Under the pieces are notes generated by a model. The model did no database searches. It was given only the letters and a program-made list of their open reading frames with translations, and was not told where the DNA came from. A stretch of 64,000 nt of DNA from VRUE01 sp963824215. Its GTDB lineage: Bacteria; Actinomycetota; Thermoleophilia; Solirubrobacterales; 70-9. The DNA is taken from the NCBI GenBank assembly GCA_963824215.1, contig CAWGOE010000001.1, forward strand, positions 496,001-560,000, read 5' to 3'. This document shows positions 52,655-62,030 of the stretch, piece after piece (within the stretch, counting starts at the first letter, position 1; each line of letters opens with the position of its first letter). The position numbers and the translations under genes are program-made.

Positions 52655-53853
52655 GCCGCGTCGCCTCCGATCTGACCCTCGACCTGCCCGCGGCGGACCG
52701 GGGCCTGATCGTCGTCTGGGGAATCTTCGCCCGGATGCCCTACGGGGGCGTGACCTGGCAGGCGATGCACCACGTCATGGGGCTGCGGCGTCTCGGCTTC
52801 GACGTCTGGTACGTCGAGGACTCCGACAGCCCGCTGTATGACCCCGGCACGCACTGGCGGACGATGGAGTACGAGCAGAACGTCCGCTTTCTCGAACAGT
52901 GGATGGAGCGGCTCGGCCTCGGTGATCGCTGGATCTTCCGCCCCCCGGGCGACGGCGGCGAGCTGATCGGCGGCGACGCAACGACCCTGCGTGACCTCTA
53001 TGCGCGAGCCGACCTCGTCCTCAACCTCTGTGGCTCGCACGAGGTTCGCGCCGAGCACGCGGGGATCGGCGGCAGGCTGGCCTACATCCAAACCGACCCG
53101 GTCGAGTTGCAGGTCGGGCTCGCAAACGGCGACGAGGACGTGGCGCCGCAGCTCGATGCCCACAACTTCCACTTCACCTACGGGGAGAACCTCGGCGCCG
53201 ACGACTGCCCGGTGCCGCTCGGCCCCTACCGCTGGCGTCCCACCCGCCCGCCGGTGGTGCTCGAGTGGTGGGCGTCCGAGAACGGCCCCGCTCGCGATGC
53301 GCTGACGACGATCGCCAACTGGCGCCACGAAGGCAAGGACGTCGTCTGGGAGGGCCAGCGCTGGCACTGGAGCAAGGATCGGGAGTTCCGGCGCTTCCGC
53401 TCGCTGCCGGCGGCGTCCGCCTTGCCGCTCGAGCTTGCGCTCGGCTCGATCGGCGAGGACGAGAAGGAGGGCCTCCGGCGCGAGGGCTGGAACATCGCCG
53501 ACTCGATCGGCGAGCCGGGGCGCTACCGGGAGTACATCCTCGATTCGGCCGGCGAGTTCACCGTGGCCAAGGAGCAGTACGTGGTCCCCCGCAGCGGCTG
53601 GTTCAGCGATCGCAGCGCCTGCTATCTGGCCGCCGGCCGGCCGGTCGTCACCCAGGACACCGGCTTCGGCAAGTTCGTCCCGACCGGCGAGGGGCTGTTT
53701 GCCTACTCGACCGCCGAGGAGGCGGCAGCGGCGATCGAGGCGATCGCCGGCGACTACGAGAGACATTCGGCAGCGGCACGGGAGATCGCTCGCGAGTACT
53801 TCGACGCGCGGCGCCTGCTCGAGCAGATGCTTGCCGAGACCGGAGTCGGGTGA
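52651..53853 (+). CDS. GT-B-type glycosyltransferase-like protein, paralogue A
   Basis: 400 aa from GTG 52651. LIVVWGIFARMPYGGVTWQA followed by MHHVMGLRRLGFDVWYVEDS is a Rossmann-like N-terminal domain with a Gly-Gly-x-T-W substrate loop. The C-terminal domain has RSGWFSDRSACYLAAGRPVV and TQDTGFGKFVPTGEGLFAYS, as in CgeB/Glyco_trans_1_2-type transferases (donor nucleotide binding). The three paralogues in this operon share this design and the R-SGWFSxRS motif. Donor and acceptor unknown. Confidence 0.78.
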   Translation: MSRVASDLTLDLPAADRGLIVVWGIFARMPYGGVTWQAMHHVMGLRRLGFDVWYVEDSDSPLYDPGTHWRTMEYEQNVRFLEQWMERLGLGDRWIFRPPGDGGELIGGDATTLRDLYARADLVLNLCGSHEVRAEHAGIGGRLAYIQTDPVELQVGLANGDEDVAPQLDAHNFHFTYGENLGADDCPVPLGPYRWRPTRPPVVLEWWASENGPARDALTTIANWRHEGKDVVWEGQRWHWSKDREFRRFRSLPAASALPLELALGSIGEDEKEGLRREGWNIADSIGEPGRYREYILDSAGEFTVAKEQYVVPRSGWFSDRSACYLAAGRPVVTQDTGFGKFVPTGEGLFAYSTAEEAAAAIEAIAGDYERHSAAAREIAREYFDARRLLEQMLAETGVG

Positions 53854-55004
53854 TGTCCGGCCTGCGGATCGTCGTCACCGGGCAGATGGCGCAGTACCCG
53901 CTCGGGGGTGTGACCTGGTTCTACCTGCATTACGTGCTCGGGCTGGCGCGGCTCGGCCACGAGGTCTGGTACTTCGAGGACTCGGGGCAGTGGCCCTACA
54001 ACCCGACCGCGGACGGCCTGGTCGAGGGTTGCGAGTACAACGTCGAGTACCTCGATGAGGTGATGACGCGCTTCGGCCTGGCTGGCAGGTGGGCCTACCG
54101 CTTCCCCTGGGAGTCGCAGTGGTTCGGGCTCGAGCAGGACGAGCGGGGAGAGGTGCTGGAGACCGCGGACCTGCTGGTCAACGTCTCGGGGACGCTCGAG
54201 CGGCCGGAGGAGTACCGCGCGGTGCGCCGGCTCGCCTACGTCGATACCGACCCTGTCTTCACGCAGGTGAAGCTCGCTCGCGGGCAGGATGACTTCCGCA
54301 AGCTCGTCGACGCGCACGACGTCCACTTCACCTATGGGGAGCGCAAGTCGGACGCCGTCCCGGACACCGGCCACCGCTGGCTCCCGACCCGGGCGCCGGT
54401 CGTGCTCTCGGAGTGGCGCACCGACGCCGAGCCGCGGGACGTGTTCACCACGGTGATGAATTGGACCAGCCACAACTCGGTCGAGTTCGAAGGGATGCGC
54501 TTCGGCCAGAAGGACGATGAGTTCCGCCAGTTCGTCGAGCTGCCCGAGCTGGTCAAGCCGCAGGCGCTCGAGCTCGCCCTCGGCTCCGGTAAGAACCAGC
54601 CGCCGCCACGTGAGCTGCTCGCCCACAAGGGGTGGAACTTGGTCGATCCGAACGAGGTTTGCCCCGACCTCGACGGCTTCCGCGCCTACACCGAAACCTC
54701 GAAGGCGGAGTGGGGGGTCGCCAAGAACGGCTACGTGCGCGGGCAGTCGGGTTGGTTCAGCGAGCGGTCCGCCCGTTACCTGGCTGCCGGTCGCCCGGTC
54801 GTTGTCCAGGAGACCGGGTTCAGCGACGTGCTCCCGGTCGGCGAGGGGATCCTTCCGTTCACGACGCTGGCGGAGGCGGCGAGCGCGATTCGCGAGGTCG
54901 AGCGCGACTACGACCGACATGCGGAGGCCGCGCGCGCGATCGCCGAGCAGCACTTCGACTCCGACACGATCCTCGCGCGCCTGGTCGCGGAGGCGGTCGA
55001 GTGA
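53853..55004 (+). CDS. GT-B-type glycosyltransferase-like protein, paralogue B
   Basis: 383 aa. IVVTGQMAQYPLGGVTWFYL, then HYVLGLARLGHEVWYFEDSG: the same N-terminal design as paralogue A. C-terminal GQSGWFSERSARYLAAGRPV, VVQETGFSDVLPVGEGILPF. The central insert (LAYVDTDPVFTQVKLARGQD, HFTYGERKSD) is also conserved in A and C. It shares its ATG with the TGA of A (TGATG). Probably adds one sugar. Confidence 0.78.
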   Translation: MSGLRIVVTGQMAQYPLGGVTWFYLHYVLGLARLGHEVWYFEDSGQWPYNPTADGLVEGCEYNVEYLDEVMTRFGLAGRWAYRFPWESQWFGLEQDERGEVLETADLLVNVSGTLERPEEYRAVRRLAYVDTDPVFTQVKLARGQDDFRKLVDAHDVHFTYGERKSDAVPDTGHRWLPTRAPVVLSEWRTDAEPRDVFTTVMNWTSHNSVEFEGMRFGQKDDEFRQFVELPELVKPQALELALGSGKNQPPPRELLAHKGWNLVDPNEVCPDLDGFRAYTETSKAEWGVAKNGYVRGQSGWFSERSARYLAAGRPVVVQETGFSDVLPVGEGILPFTTLAEAASAIREVERDYDRHAEAARAIAEQHFDSDTILARLVAEAVE

Positions 55005-56155
55005 GCGCCCCACTCGCCGTCGTTGTCGGGTTCGTCGGCAAGTGGCCGCTTGCCGGGTTGATGCTCTACAACCTCCACTATCTCGCCGGCCTGGCCGAGC
55101 TCGGCTACGAGGTGCATTACGTCGAGCGCCAGAACAGTCCCTACGACTACTACGACCCGCGCAGCGACGAGTTGACTGCGGACGTCACGACGGGGCTCGC
55201 CGCCCTCGAAGCTGTCCTGCCGGCGGTAGGGGTCGGCTCGGGCCGGTTCAGCCTGATCGACCTCGAGGGCGAATGCCACGGCGCGGGCTGGGAGAGGCTG
55301 GAAGAGGCGCTCGGCCAGGCGCAGTTCGTGCTCACCCTTGCCGACTCGACCTGGTTCGACGAGCTCGCACGGTGTCCCCGGCGCGCCTTTGTCGACGGAG
55401 ACCCGATCTTCACCCAGGCGGCGATGCTCGCGGGCGACGCCGCTGGCCGCGCGCTCGACCATTACGACGTCCTCTTCACTTACGGCACGCGGATCGGGCA
55501 AAGCGGCTGCACGGTGCCCGACGTCGGGCGGCGGTGGATCCCGACGCGGCCGGTGGTCGCCACCCGCCTCTGGGACGCGGCCCCACCCCCGGCGGAGGGG
55601 GCGCCGATCACGACCGTGATGAACTGGTCCGCCTCGGAGGACGTACGGGTCAACGGCCACTTCTACGGCCACAAGGGACGTGAACTCGAGCGCTTGATCG
55701 ATCTCCCGACCCGCAGCGGGCGGCGCTTCCTCCTTGCGGCCGGTGGTCCGGCGCCGCGCGAGCGCTTGCGCGCCGACGGCTGGGAGCTTGCGAATCCGCT
55801 CGAGGTGACGGGGAAGCTCGACGCCTACCGCGACTTCATCGCCGCGTCTCACGCCGACCTCGGCATCGCCAAGCACGCTTACGTCGCCTCGGCGTCAGGC
55901 TGGTTCAGCGATCGCAGCACCTGCTACCTGGGGTCCGGGCGACCCGTGCTCCACCAGGAGACGGGATTCAGCGAGTGGCTCCCGACCGGGGAGGGCGTGT
56001 TCGCGTTCTCCAGCGCTGACGACGTTGCCGCCGCGCTCGAGCAGATCGACCGCGACTACGAACGCCACGCGGTTGCGGCGCGGGCGATCGCGGAGGAGCA
56101 TTTCGAGGCGCGGATCGTGATCGGTGACATGCTCGATGAGGCCGGGTTCGCATGA
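55001..56155 (+). CDS. GT-B-type glycosyltransferase-like protein, paralogue C
   Basis: 384 aa from GTG 55001. VVVGFVGKWPLAGLMLYNLH, YLAGLAELGYEVHYVERQNS: as in A and B, but the Gly-Gly-Val-Thr-Trp loop is changed to LAGLMLYN. C-terminal SASGWFSDRSTCYLGSGRPV, LHQETGFSEWLPTGEGVFAF. Coupled to B and to the aminotransferase by GTGA and ATGA. The altered loop suggests a different acceptor. Confidence 0.78.
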   Translation: MSAPLAVVVGFVGKWPLAGLMLYNLHYLAGLAELGYEVHYVERQNSPYDYYDPRSDELTADVTTGLAALEAVLPAVGVGSGRFSLIDLEGECHGAGWERLEEALGQAQFVLTLADSTWFDELARCPRRAFVDGDPIFTQAAMLAGDAAGRALDHYDVLFTYGTRIGQSGCTVPDVGRRWIPTRPVVATRLWDAAPPPAEGAPITTVMNWSASEDVRVNGHFYGHKGRELERLIDLPTRSGRRFLLAAGGPAPRERLRADGWELANPLEVTGKLDAYRDFIAASHADLGIAKHAYVASASGWFSDRSTCYLGSGRPVLHQETGFSEWLPTGEGVFAFSSADDVAAALEQIDRDYERHAVAARAIAEEHFEARIVIGDMLDEAGFA

Positions 56156-57318
56156 GCGCCCGCTCGCCGCGCAGCGAGTACCTCGTCTTCGGCAGCCCGG
56201 AGATCCGCGAGGAGGAGATTGAGGAGGTGTTGGCGACGCTGCGCTCGGCCTGGATCGGGACGGGCCCGCGGGTCGCCCGCTTCGAGAGCGAGTTTGGCGG
56301 CTATGTCGGCGCCGCGCACGCGGTGGCGTTGAACTCCTGCACTGCGGGGCTGCATCTGGCGATGATGGGGCTCAGGCTCGGCCCTGAGGACGAGGTGATC
56401 GTCCCGGCAATGACCTTTGCGGCGACGGCTAACGCGGTGGTCCACGCCGGCGGCCGGCCCGTCCTCGCCGACGTGGACAGGGACACGATGTGCCTCACCC
56501 CTGAGGCGGTCGAGGCAAAGCTCACGCCCCGCACCCGGGCAATCGTGCCGGTTCACTTCGCGGGACGCCCGTGCGAGATCGAGGCGATCGTCGCACTCGC
56601 CCGGCAGGCGGGGGGGCTCGCGGTGGTCGAGGATTGCGCGCACGCGATCGAGACGCGCGTCGGCGACCGTCACGCCGGCACGTTTGGCGACTTCGGCGTG
56701 TTCAGCTTCTACGTCACCAAGAACGTCGTCACGGGCGAGGGCGGGATGGTCGTGACCGCCGACGAAGATGCCGCGACGCGGATCAAGACGCTCGCCCTGC
56801 ACGGCCTCTCCGCTGACGCGTGGAGTCGCTTCTCCGACGAGGGCTACAAGCACTACGAGGTCGTCGAACCGGGCTTCAAGTACAACATGATGGACCTCCA
56901 GGCTGCGCTCGGGCTGCACCAGTTGGCGCGTGCCGAGGCCAATCTCCGGCGGCGCGAGGAGATCTGGGGCCGATACGACGAGGCGTTTGCCGACCTACCC
57001 CTGCGGACGCCGGCTGCGGCGCAGCCGGGAACGCGCCACGCGCGCCACCTTTACACGATTCTGCTCGATCTCGAGCGCCTCAGCCGCACCCGCGACGAGG
57101 TGCTGCTCGACCTGCATAGACAGAACATCGGAACCGGCGTCCACTATCGCGCTCTGCACCTCCATCCGTATTACCGCGACACCGGTGGCTACAAGCTCGG
57201 AGATTTCCCCAGCGCAGAGTGGGTCTCCGATCGGACCGTGTCGCTGCCGCTCTCTCCAAAGCTCACCGATGAGGACATCGAGGACGTGATCCACGCTGTG
57301 AGGTCGACCCTCGGTTAG
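56152..57318 (+). CDS. DegT/DnrJ/EryC1/StrS-family sugar aminotransferase
   Basis: 388 aa. PLP-dependent: the Schiff-base Lys190 lies in FGVFSFYVTKNVVTGEGGMV; phosphate-binding NSCTAGLHLAMMGLRLGPED and VIVPAMTFAATANAVVHAGG are typical, as is VEDCAHAIETRVGDRHAGTF. It aminates keto-sugars, usually nucleotide linked. It implies that the operon product contains an amino sugar. Last gene of the operon; a hairpin follows at 57374-57425. Confidence 0.92.
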   Translation: MSARSPRSEYLVFGSPEIREEEIEEVLATLRSAWIGTGPRVARFESEFGGYVGAAHAVALNSCTAGLHLAMMGLRLGPEDEVIVPAMTFAATANAVVHAGGRPVLADVDRDTMCLTPEAVEAKLTPRTRAIVPVHFAGRPCEIEAIVALARQAGGLAVVEDCAHAIETRVGDRHAGTFGDFGVFSFYVTKNVVTGEGGMVVTADEDAATRIKTLALHGLSADAWSRFSDEGYKHYEVVEPGFKYNMMDLQAALGLHQLARAEANLRRREEIWGRYDEAFADLPLRTPAAAQPGTRHARHLYTILLDLERLSRTRDEVLLDLHRQNIGTGVHYRALHLHPYYRDTGGYKLGDFPSAEWVSDRTVSLPLSPKLTDEDIEDVIHAVRSTLG

Positions 57319-57373
57319 TGCCGGCCGGTAGCGAGCGCGTTTTAGGGCGAGCGCTAATGGGCACGAACAAGGC

Positions 57374-57425
57374 GAGACGCCGCAGCCCATTACCTTTAGG
57401 GTGGGTCACGGGCTGACGGCGTCTC
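57374..57425. terminator. Hairpin after the saccharide-type operon
   Basis: GAGACGCCG (57374-57382) pairs with CGGCGTCTC (57417-57425), and AGCCC with GGGCT inside, separated by a small internal loop. No T-tract. It probably ends the operon; it also lies in the leader of the next gene, so a regulatory role is possible. The rest of 57319-57502 shows nothing else. Confidence 0.5.
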
Positions 57426-57502
57426 ACCTGGGCCACAAACGGTTCAGGCGCGCATTTGTCAGGCCCTTTGGCTCTAGTCCGCATCCCTTAGAGTCGTTTC
57501 GA

Positions 57503-58493
57503 ATGGACGAAGGCGCAAGATTCCCCCGGGTGCCGGCCAAGGCCGGCCACTACGAGAGCTTCTACATCAAGGCCTGCCAGCCCGGTGGTGGCCGGGGGAT
57601 CTGGATCCGGCACACGGTCCACAAGCATCCCGGCGTCGAGCCGAACGCCTCGATCTGGTTCGTTCTCTTTGACCGCGAGGCGGATGGGCCGCGGGCGACC
57701 AAGGTCACGGTGCCGGCAGCTGAGCTCTCGGCCCCGGCCGGCTCATGGATACGCGTAGACGGGGCGGAGATCGGGCCGGGCCGGGCGCGCGGCTCGGTTG
57801 ACACCGATGCCGTCAAAGCTTCTTGGGAGCTCGACTTTCTCGGGCGACGCCGAGCCCTGCAAGTACCTGCCTTCCGACCGCCTCTACGAGACGCGCCTGC
57901 CGAAAACCAAGTTCGTCGCCCCCTTTCCCAACGCCCGCTTCAACGGCCGCCTCGAGGTCGGCGGCGAAACGATCGACCTCAGCGGCTGGCCCGGGATGAT
58001 CGGCCACAACTGGGGCAGCGAGCACGCCGAGCGCTGGGTCTGGCTCGAGGGCACCGGCTTCGCCGACTCGCCGGACACCTACTTCGACGCCGGCGCCGCC
58101 CGAATCAAGCTCGGCCCCTGGACGACCCCCTGGATCCCTTCGGGGATGCTGATGCTCGACGGAGAACAGCACCGCCTAGGCGGCTTCGGCCAAATCCGCG
58201 GCGCGACGATCGAAGCTACGCCCGGCGAGTGCAGCTTTGTCCTCCCCGGCAAGGACATCGTCGTCCGCGGCCGTGTCTCGGCCCCGAAGAAGGACTTCGT
58301 CGGTTGGGTCTACGCGGACCCAGGGGGTCCCGAGCACAACACGATCAACTGCTCGGTCTCCGATCTGGAGCTGATGGTTGAACGGCCGGCGACGCCGGCA
58401 CTCCAGCTGACCCTTCCAGCCGGCGCGGCCTACGAGTTCGGCATGCGCGAGACCGACCACGGCATCCCGATCCAGCCGTATCCAGACGGCTGA
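57503..58493 (+). pseudogene. CrtC/AttH-like lipocalin-fold protein with one frameshift
   Basis: The first part (SFYIKACQPGGGRGIWIRHT onward) and the second (EPCKYLPSDRLYETRLPKTK onward) lie in different frames. Removing one T from the TTT at 57836-57838 gives ASWELDFSGDAEPCKYLP and a 329-aa protein. The halves resemble the two lipocalin-like domains of hydroxyneurosporene synthase/AttH proteins, with GWPGMIGHNWGSEHAERWVW and GFADSPDTYFDAGAARIKLG in the second. Ligand or substrate unknown. A sequencing error is likely; the gene may be intact. Confidence 0.65.
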
Positions 58494-58498
58494 CTGAG

Positions 58499-58605
58499 GA
58501 GGAGGGCGGGGTGCCCCTCCCACGGAGGCTCAGGGACCGCGCCTGAGCCTCCACCCGCGATCAGCTGCGCAACGGTCTCCGGGGGAGGGGCACCCCGCCC
58601 TCCTC
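58499..58605. repeat. Palindromic element E2 between the CrtC-like gene and aldehyde dehydrogenase
   Basis: Outer arms 58499-58521 and 58583-58605 are exact 23-bp inverses starting GAGGAGGGCGGGGTGCCCCT. An inner hairpin GGAGGCTCAGG/CCTGAGCCTCC (about 58525-58552) is perfect. The core CGGGGTGCCCCTC matches the arm core of E1 with one base different. Confidence 0.85.
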
Positions 58606-58621
58606 TACGCTTAGCGAAGGA

Positions 58622-60067
58622 ATGGCTACCAGGACGGTCCAAGCCGTTGACCACGAGCTTCTTGCTGCTGGGGAGTGGATCGAGACTGGGGAGTGGGCTG
58701 AGGTCAAGAGCCCCTACGACGGGACTGTGGTCGGGCGGGTTGCGCAGGGCGACGCTGAGTTGGTTGACCGTTGCGCGATCGCCGCGCGCGCTGCTTTTGA
58801 GTCCGGGGAATTCCCGCAGTACGAGAGAGCTGCGGTGCTCGATCGGGCTGCTGAGCTGGCGGGGGAGCGGACCGACGAGCTGGCGCTGACGATTGCTGCT
58901 GAGGCGGGCAAGCCGTTGAAGACGGCGCGGGTTGAGGCGGAACGGTGTGTCGACACGCTGACTTTTTCCGCGGTGGAGGCGCGCAAGCTGAGTGGTGGAA
59001 CGGTGCCGATGGAGGCTTCTCCGGCGGGGGTTGGGAAGCTCGGGGTGATGATGCGGGTTCCCTTCGGGGTCGTGGGGGCAATCAGCCCGTTCAACTTCCC
59101 GCTCAACCTGGTTGCGCACAAGCTTGGGCCGGCGATCGCGGCCGGCAACGCGGTGGTGCTGAAGCCCGCCGGGCAGACGCCGATCTCGGCGCTGAAGCTG
59201 GCGGCGATCCTGGTCGAGGCCGGCCTCCCGCAGGGATGGCTCAGCGTCGTTCCCGGCCCTGGCTCGGAGGTCGGCAACGCGATCGTCGAGCACGAGCTGA
59301 CCGGTGCGCTCAGCTTCACTGGCTCGGCCAAGGTCGGCTGGGATATCCGTAGCCGGGTCCCCCACAAGAAGGTCAACCTGGAGCTCGGCTCCAACGCGCC
59401 GCTGATCGTTCACGCCGACGGTGACTGGGAAGCGGCCGCCGACAAAGCGAAGCTGCACGCCTTCTCGCACGCCGGTCAGAGCTGCATCTCGATCCAGCGG
59501 ATCCTCCTGCACGAGGAGATCGCCGACGGGTTCGTCGAGCGGCTCGTCGCCAACACCGAGTCGCTGCGGGTCGGCGACCCGCTTGACCCCGAGACCGACG
59601 TCGGCCCGCTGATCTCCTCCGGCGACCGCGACCGCGTCAAGGAGTGGGTGGATGAGGCGGTCTCCGCCGGTGCGGAGCTGCTGACCGGGGGGGAGCTGGT
59701 CGACGACGGGCGCTGCCTGGCGCCGACCCTACTTGCCAACCCTCCGCGCGAGGCGAAGGTTTGGCACGAGGAGATCTTCGGGCCGGTGGCGACGGTCGAT
59801 CGCTACTCCGATTTCGGCGAGGCGCTGCGGATGGCCAACGACTCCAAGTTCGGCCTCCAGGCCGGCGTCTTCACCCGCGACATGGGCCGCGGGTTGGAGG
59901 CTGCGGCGACGCTCGAGTTCGGCGGGGTGCTGATCAACGAGGTGCCGACCTTCCGCGCCGACCAGATGCCCTACGGCGGCGTCAAGGATTCCGGCAACAC
60001 CCGCGAGGGCCCAGCCTTCGCGGTGCTCGAGCTGACCGAGGAGCGCTTCGTCACTTTGCAGGGATAG
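58622..60067 (+). CDS. NAD(P)-dependent aldehyde dehydrogenase (GapN/lactaldehyde-type)
   Basis: 481 aa. GVVGAISPFNFPLNLVAHKL, catalytic Glu in KVNLELGSNAPLIVHADGDW, catalytic Cys in FSHAGQSCISIQRILLHEEI, and MPYGGVKDSGNTREGPAFAV. The NFPLNLVAHK and ELGSNAP variants place it with GapN, lactaldehyde and similar dehydrogenases rather than with the enzyme at 29901. Oxidises aldehydes to acids. Palindromic element E2 lies directly upstream. Confidence 0.92.
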   Translation: MATRTVQAVDHELLAAGEWIETGEWAEVKSPYDGTVVGRVAQGDAELVDRCAIAARAAFESGEFPQYERAAVLDRAAELAGERTDELALTIAAEAGKPLKTARVEAERCVDTLTFSAVEARKLSGGTVPMEASPAGVGKLGVMMRVPFGVVGAISPFNFPLNLVAHKLGPAIAAGNAVVLKPAGQTPISALKLAAILVEAGLPQGWLSVVPGPGSEVGNAIVEHELTGALSFTGSAKVGWDIRSRVPHKKVNLELGSNAPLIVHADGDWEAAADKAKLHAFSHAGQSCISIQRILLHEEIADGFVERLVANTESLRVGDPLDPETDVGPLISSGDRDRVKEWVDEAVSAGAELLTGGELVDDGRCLAPTLLANPPREAKVWHEEIFGPVATVDRYSDFGEALRMANDSKFGLQAGVFTRDMGRGLEAAATLEFGGVLINEVPTFRADQMPYGGVKDSGNTREGPAFAVLELTEERFVTLQG

Positions 60068-60146
60068 TTCCTGTGCATTCATACCCTGTTTTTGGTAGCG
60101 TCCCGGAATCAGTCGTCTCGCTCTCATCTCCCTGATTGCACTCGCG

Positions 60147-61967
60147 TTGATCGCACCGGCTCCGTCGGGAGCCGCTCCGTCGGATACCGAAGGTCAGATC
60201 ACGGCGCAGCAGCGGATCGTGCCGGCGGCGCCAGGCGCCTATCGCTTCCTCCAGCTCGGCGTCGGTGAGGCCTACACCGTGCGCGAAGAGCTCGGCGCTG
60301 CTGGCGCGGGACGAGCAAGCGCCCGCACCTCGCTCGTCTACTTCGGTCAGCTCTCCGATTTCCAGCTCGCCGACGAGGAGTCGCCTGCCCGGGTCGAGAT
60401 CATCGACCCGCTCTCGACGCCGCTCAACCTTCCCTTCGGTTCGGCCTGGCGTCCCTGGGAGGCACTCGAGCCGCAGATCTCCGACGCGATGATCCGCCAG
60501 CTCAACCAGTTCACCGGCGCCAGTCCGGTCGCCGATGGGGGCGGGGGGCACCGCGCCATGGACCTGACGATCAACACCGGCGACTCGGCGGACAGTCAGC
60601 AGCTCAACGAGACGCAGTGGGTACGTACCTTGATCGAGGGCGGCCCACTCAACCCCAACAGCGGCGTCAACAAAGCGACCTACTCGCATCTGCTCTGCCC
60701 AAACCTGTTCGTTCCGGGTGCCGCCGAGGCCGCCCGCTACACCGGGATCCAGGACTACGACGACTACTTCGAGGGCACCTTCCCCGAGTTCTATGACCCC
60801 GACAGCCCCAAAGGCCCGCACGCCGCCTGGCCCAAATACCCAGGACTAATGGACAAGGCGCAGCAGGCGTTCACCGCGGCCGGCCTCGACGTTCCCTCCT
60901 ACGTCGCCTTTGGCAACCACGACGCGCTGGTCCAGGGCAACGCGGCGGCCAACGCCGCCTTCGAGCAAGTCGCCACCGGCTGCCTGAAGCCGATCGGCCC
61001 GGTCCCCAACCCCGAAAACGCGGCGGCGCTGCTCGAATCGCTCTTCGACCCGGTGGCCCTGTTGGGCACCCTGCTGAGTAGCCCGCAGAACCTCGTACTC
61101 GTCCCCGGTGATCCGAACCGTCGCTTCGTCTCCAAGAAGCAGTACAAGGACATCTTCAAAGCGGGCTCGCAGGCGGACGGTCACGGCTTCGACTTCATTG
61201 ACCCCGCCCAGGAGACGGCTTCGAAAGGCGCCGCCGGCTACTACTCGTGGAGCCCGACGCCGGGGATGCGCTTCATCGCCGTCGACACCGTCGCCGAGGC
61301 GGGCACGATCCTCACCCCGAGCGGGGCCTCGACCTCGGATGGCAACATCGACGATCCCCAGTTCAAATGGTTGCGGGGTCAGCTGGAAGCGGCGACCGCG
61401 GCCGACGAGCTGGTCGTCCTCTTCAGCCATCACGCCCCGGAGAGCCTCACGGCCGATGTCGCCGACGAGCTGGCGCCGCTCTGCCTGATCAACGACGCAC
61501 ACGGCCACGACATCAACCCCGGTTGCGACCTCGACCCGCGCAGCTCGCAGCCGATCCACCTCCAAGCCGACGCCGTCAACCTGCTGCACGAATTCCCCAA
61601 CGCGATCGCCTGGGTAGCCGGCCACTCGCACGACAACGTCGTCAACCCGTTCCCCAATCCAGGCGGGCCGGGGGGCTTCTGGAGCATCCGCGTCGCCGCC
61701 GAGGCGGACTGGCCGCAGCAGAGCCGCCTGCTCGAGGTCTTCGACAACCACGACGGCACGCTCTCGATCTTCGGCACGATCCTCGACCACGTTGGGCAGT
61801 CGGTCGCGCCCGCGCCGGGGACCGCCGCGGCTGGGATGGACCTAAACGACCTCGCCTCCGCCGGGCGGACGATGTCGTTCAACGACCTCCAGTCGGGCGC
61901 GCCGATCGGCGAAGGCCAGGCGGATGACCGCAACGTCGAGCTGCTGCTCGACGACCCGCGCTCCTGA
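60147..61967 (+). CDS. Secreted metallophosphoesterase
   Basis: 606 aa from TTG 60147, but the in-frame codons before it (60108-60146: ISRLALISLIALA) complete a signal peptide, after a TAG at 60096. The true start is therefore unclear or damaged. LVYFGQLSDFQLADEESPAR, LTINTGDSADSQQLNETQWV, YVAFGNHDALVQGNAAANAA, LVVLFSHHAPESL and IAWVAGHSHDNVV give all metallophosphoesterase metal ligands (D-x-Q in place of D-x-H first). It resembles TIGR03767-type actinobacterial phosphoesterases. Extracytoplasmic; substrate unknown. Confidence 0.85.
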   Translation: MIAPAPSGAAPSDTEGQITAQQRIVPAAPGAYRFLQLGVGEAYTVREELGAAGAGRASARTSLVYFGQLSDFQLADEESPARVEIIDPLSTPLNLPFGSAWRPWEALEPQISDAMIRQLNQFTGASPVADGGGGHRAMDLTINTGDSADSQQLNETQWVRTLIEGGPLNPNSGVNKATYSHLLCPNLFVPGAAEAARYTGIQDYDDYFEGTFPEFYDPDSPKGPHAAWPKYPGLMDKAQQAFTAAGLDVPSYVAFGNHDALVQGNAAANAAFEQVATGCLKPIGPVPNPENAAALLESLFDPVALLGTLLSSPQNLVLVPGDPNRRFVSKKQYKDIFKAGSQADGHGFDFIDPAQETASKGAAGYYSWSPTPGMRFIAVDTVAEAGTILTPSGASTSDGNIDDPQFKWLRGQLEAATAADELVVLFSHHAPESLTADVADELAPLCLINDAHGHDINPGCDLDPRSSQPIHLQADAVNLLHEFPNAIAWVAGHSHDNVVNPFPNPGGPGGFWSIRVAAEADWPQQSRLLEVFDNHDGTLSIFGTILDHVGQSVAPAPGTAAAGMDLNDLASAGRTMSFNDLQSGAPIGEGQADDRNVELLLDDPRS

Positions 61968-61970
61968 CCT

Positions 61971-62022
61971 CTGGCGACTTACCGTCACCTGTAGGGGGCT
62001 AAGTCGCCAGGGCCCCCTACAG
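61971..62022. terminator. Interleaved pair of 11-bp inverted repeats between convergent genes
   Basis: CTGGCGACTTA (61971-61981) pairs with TAAGTCGCCAG (62000-62010); CTGTAGGGGGC (61989-61999) pairs with GCCCCCTACAG (62012-62022). The two stems are interleaved (A-B-A'-B'), so they exclude each other or form a pseudoknot. Placed exactly between two convergent stops (61967 and 62031), probably a bidirectional terminator. Confidence 0.7.
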
Positions 62023-62030
62023 ATGGGGCC

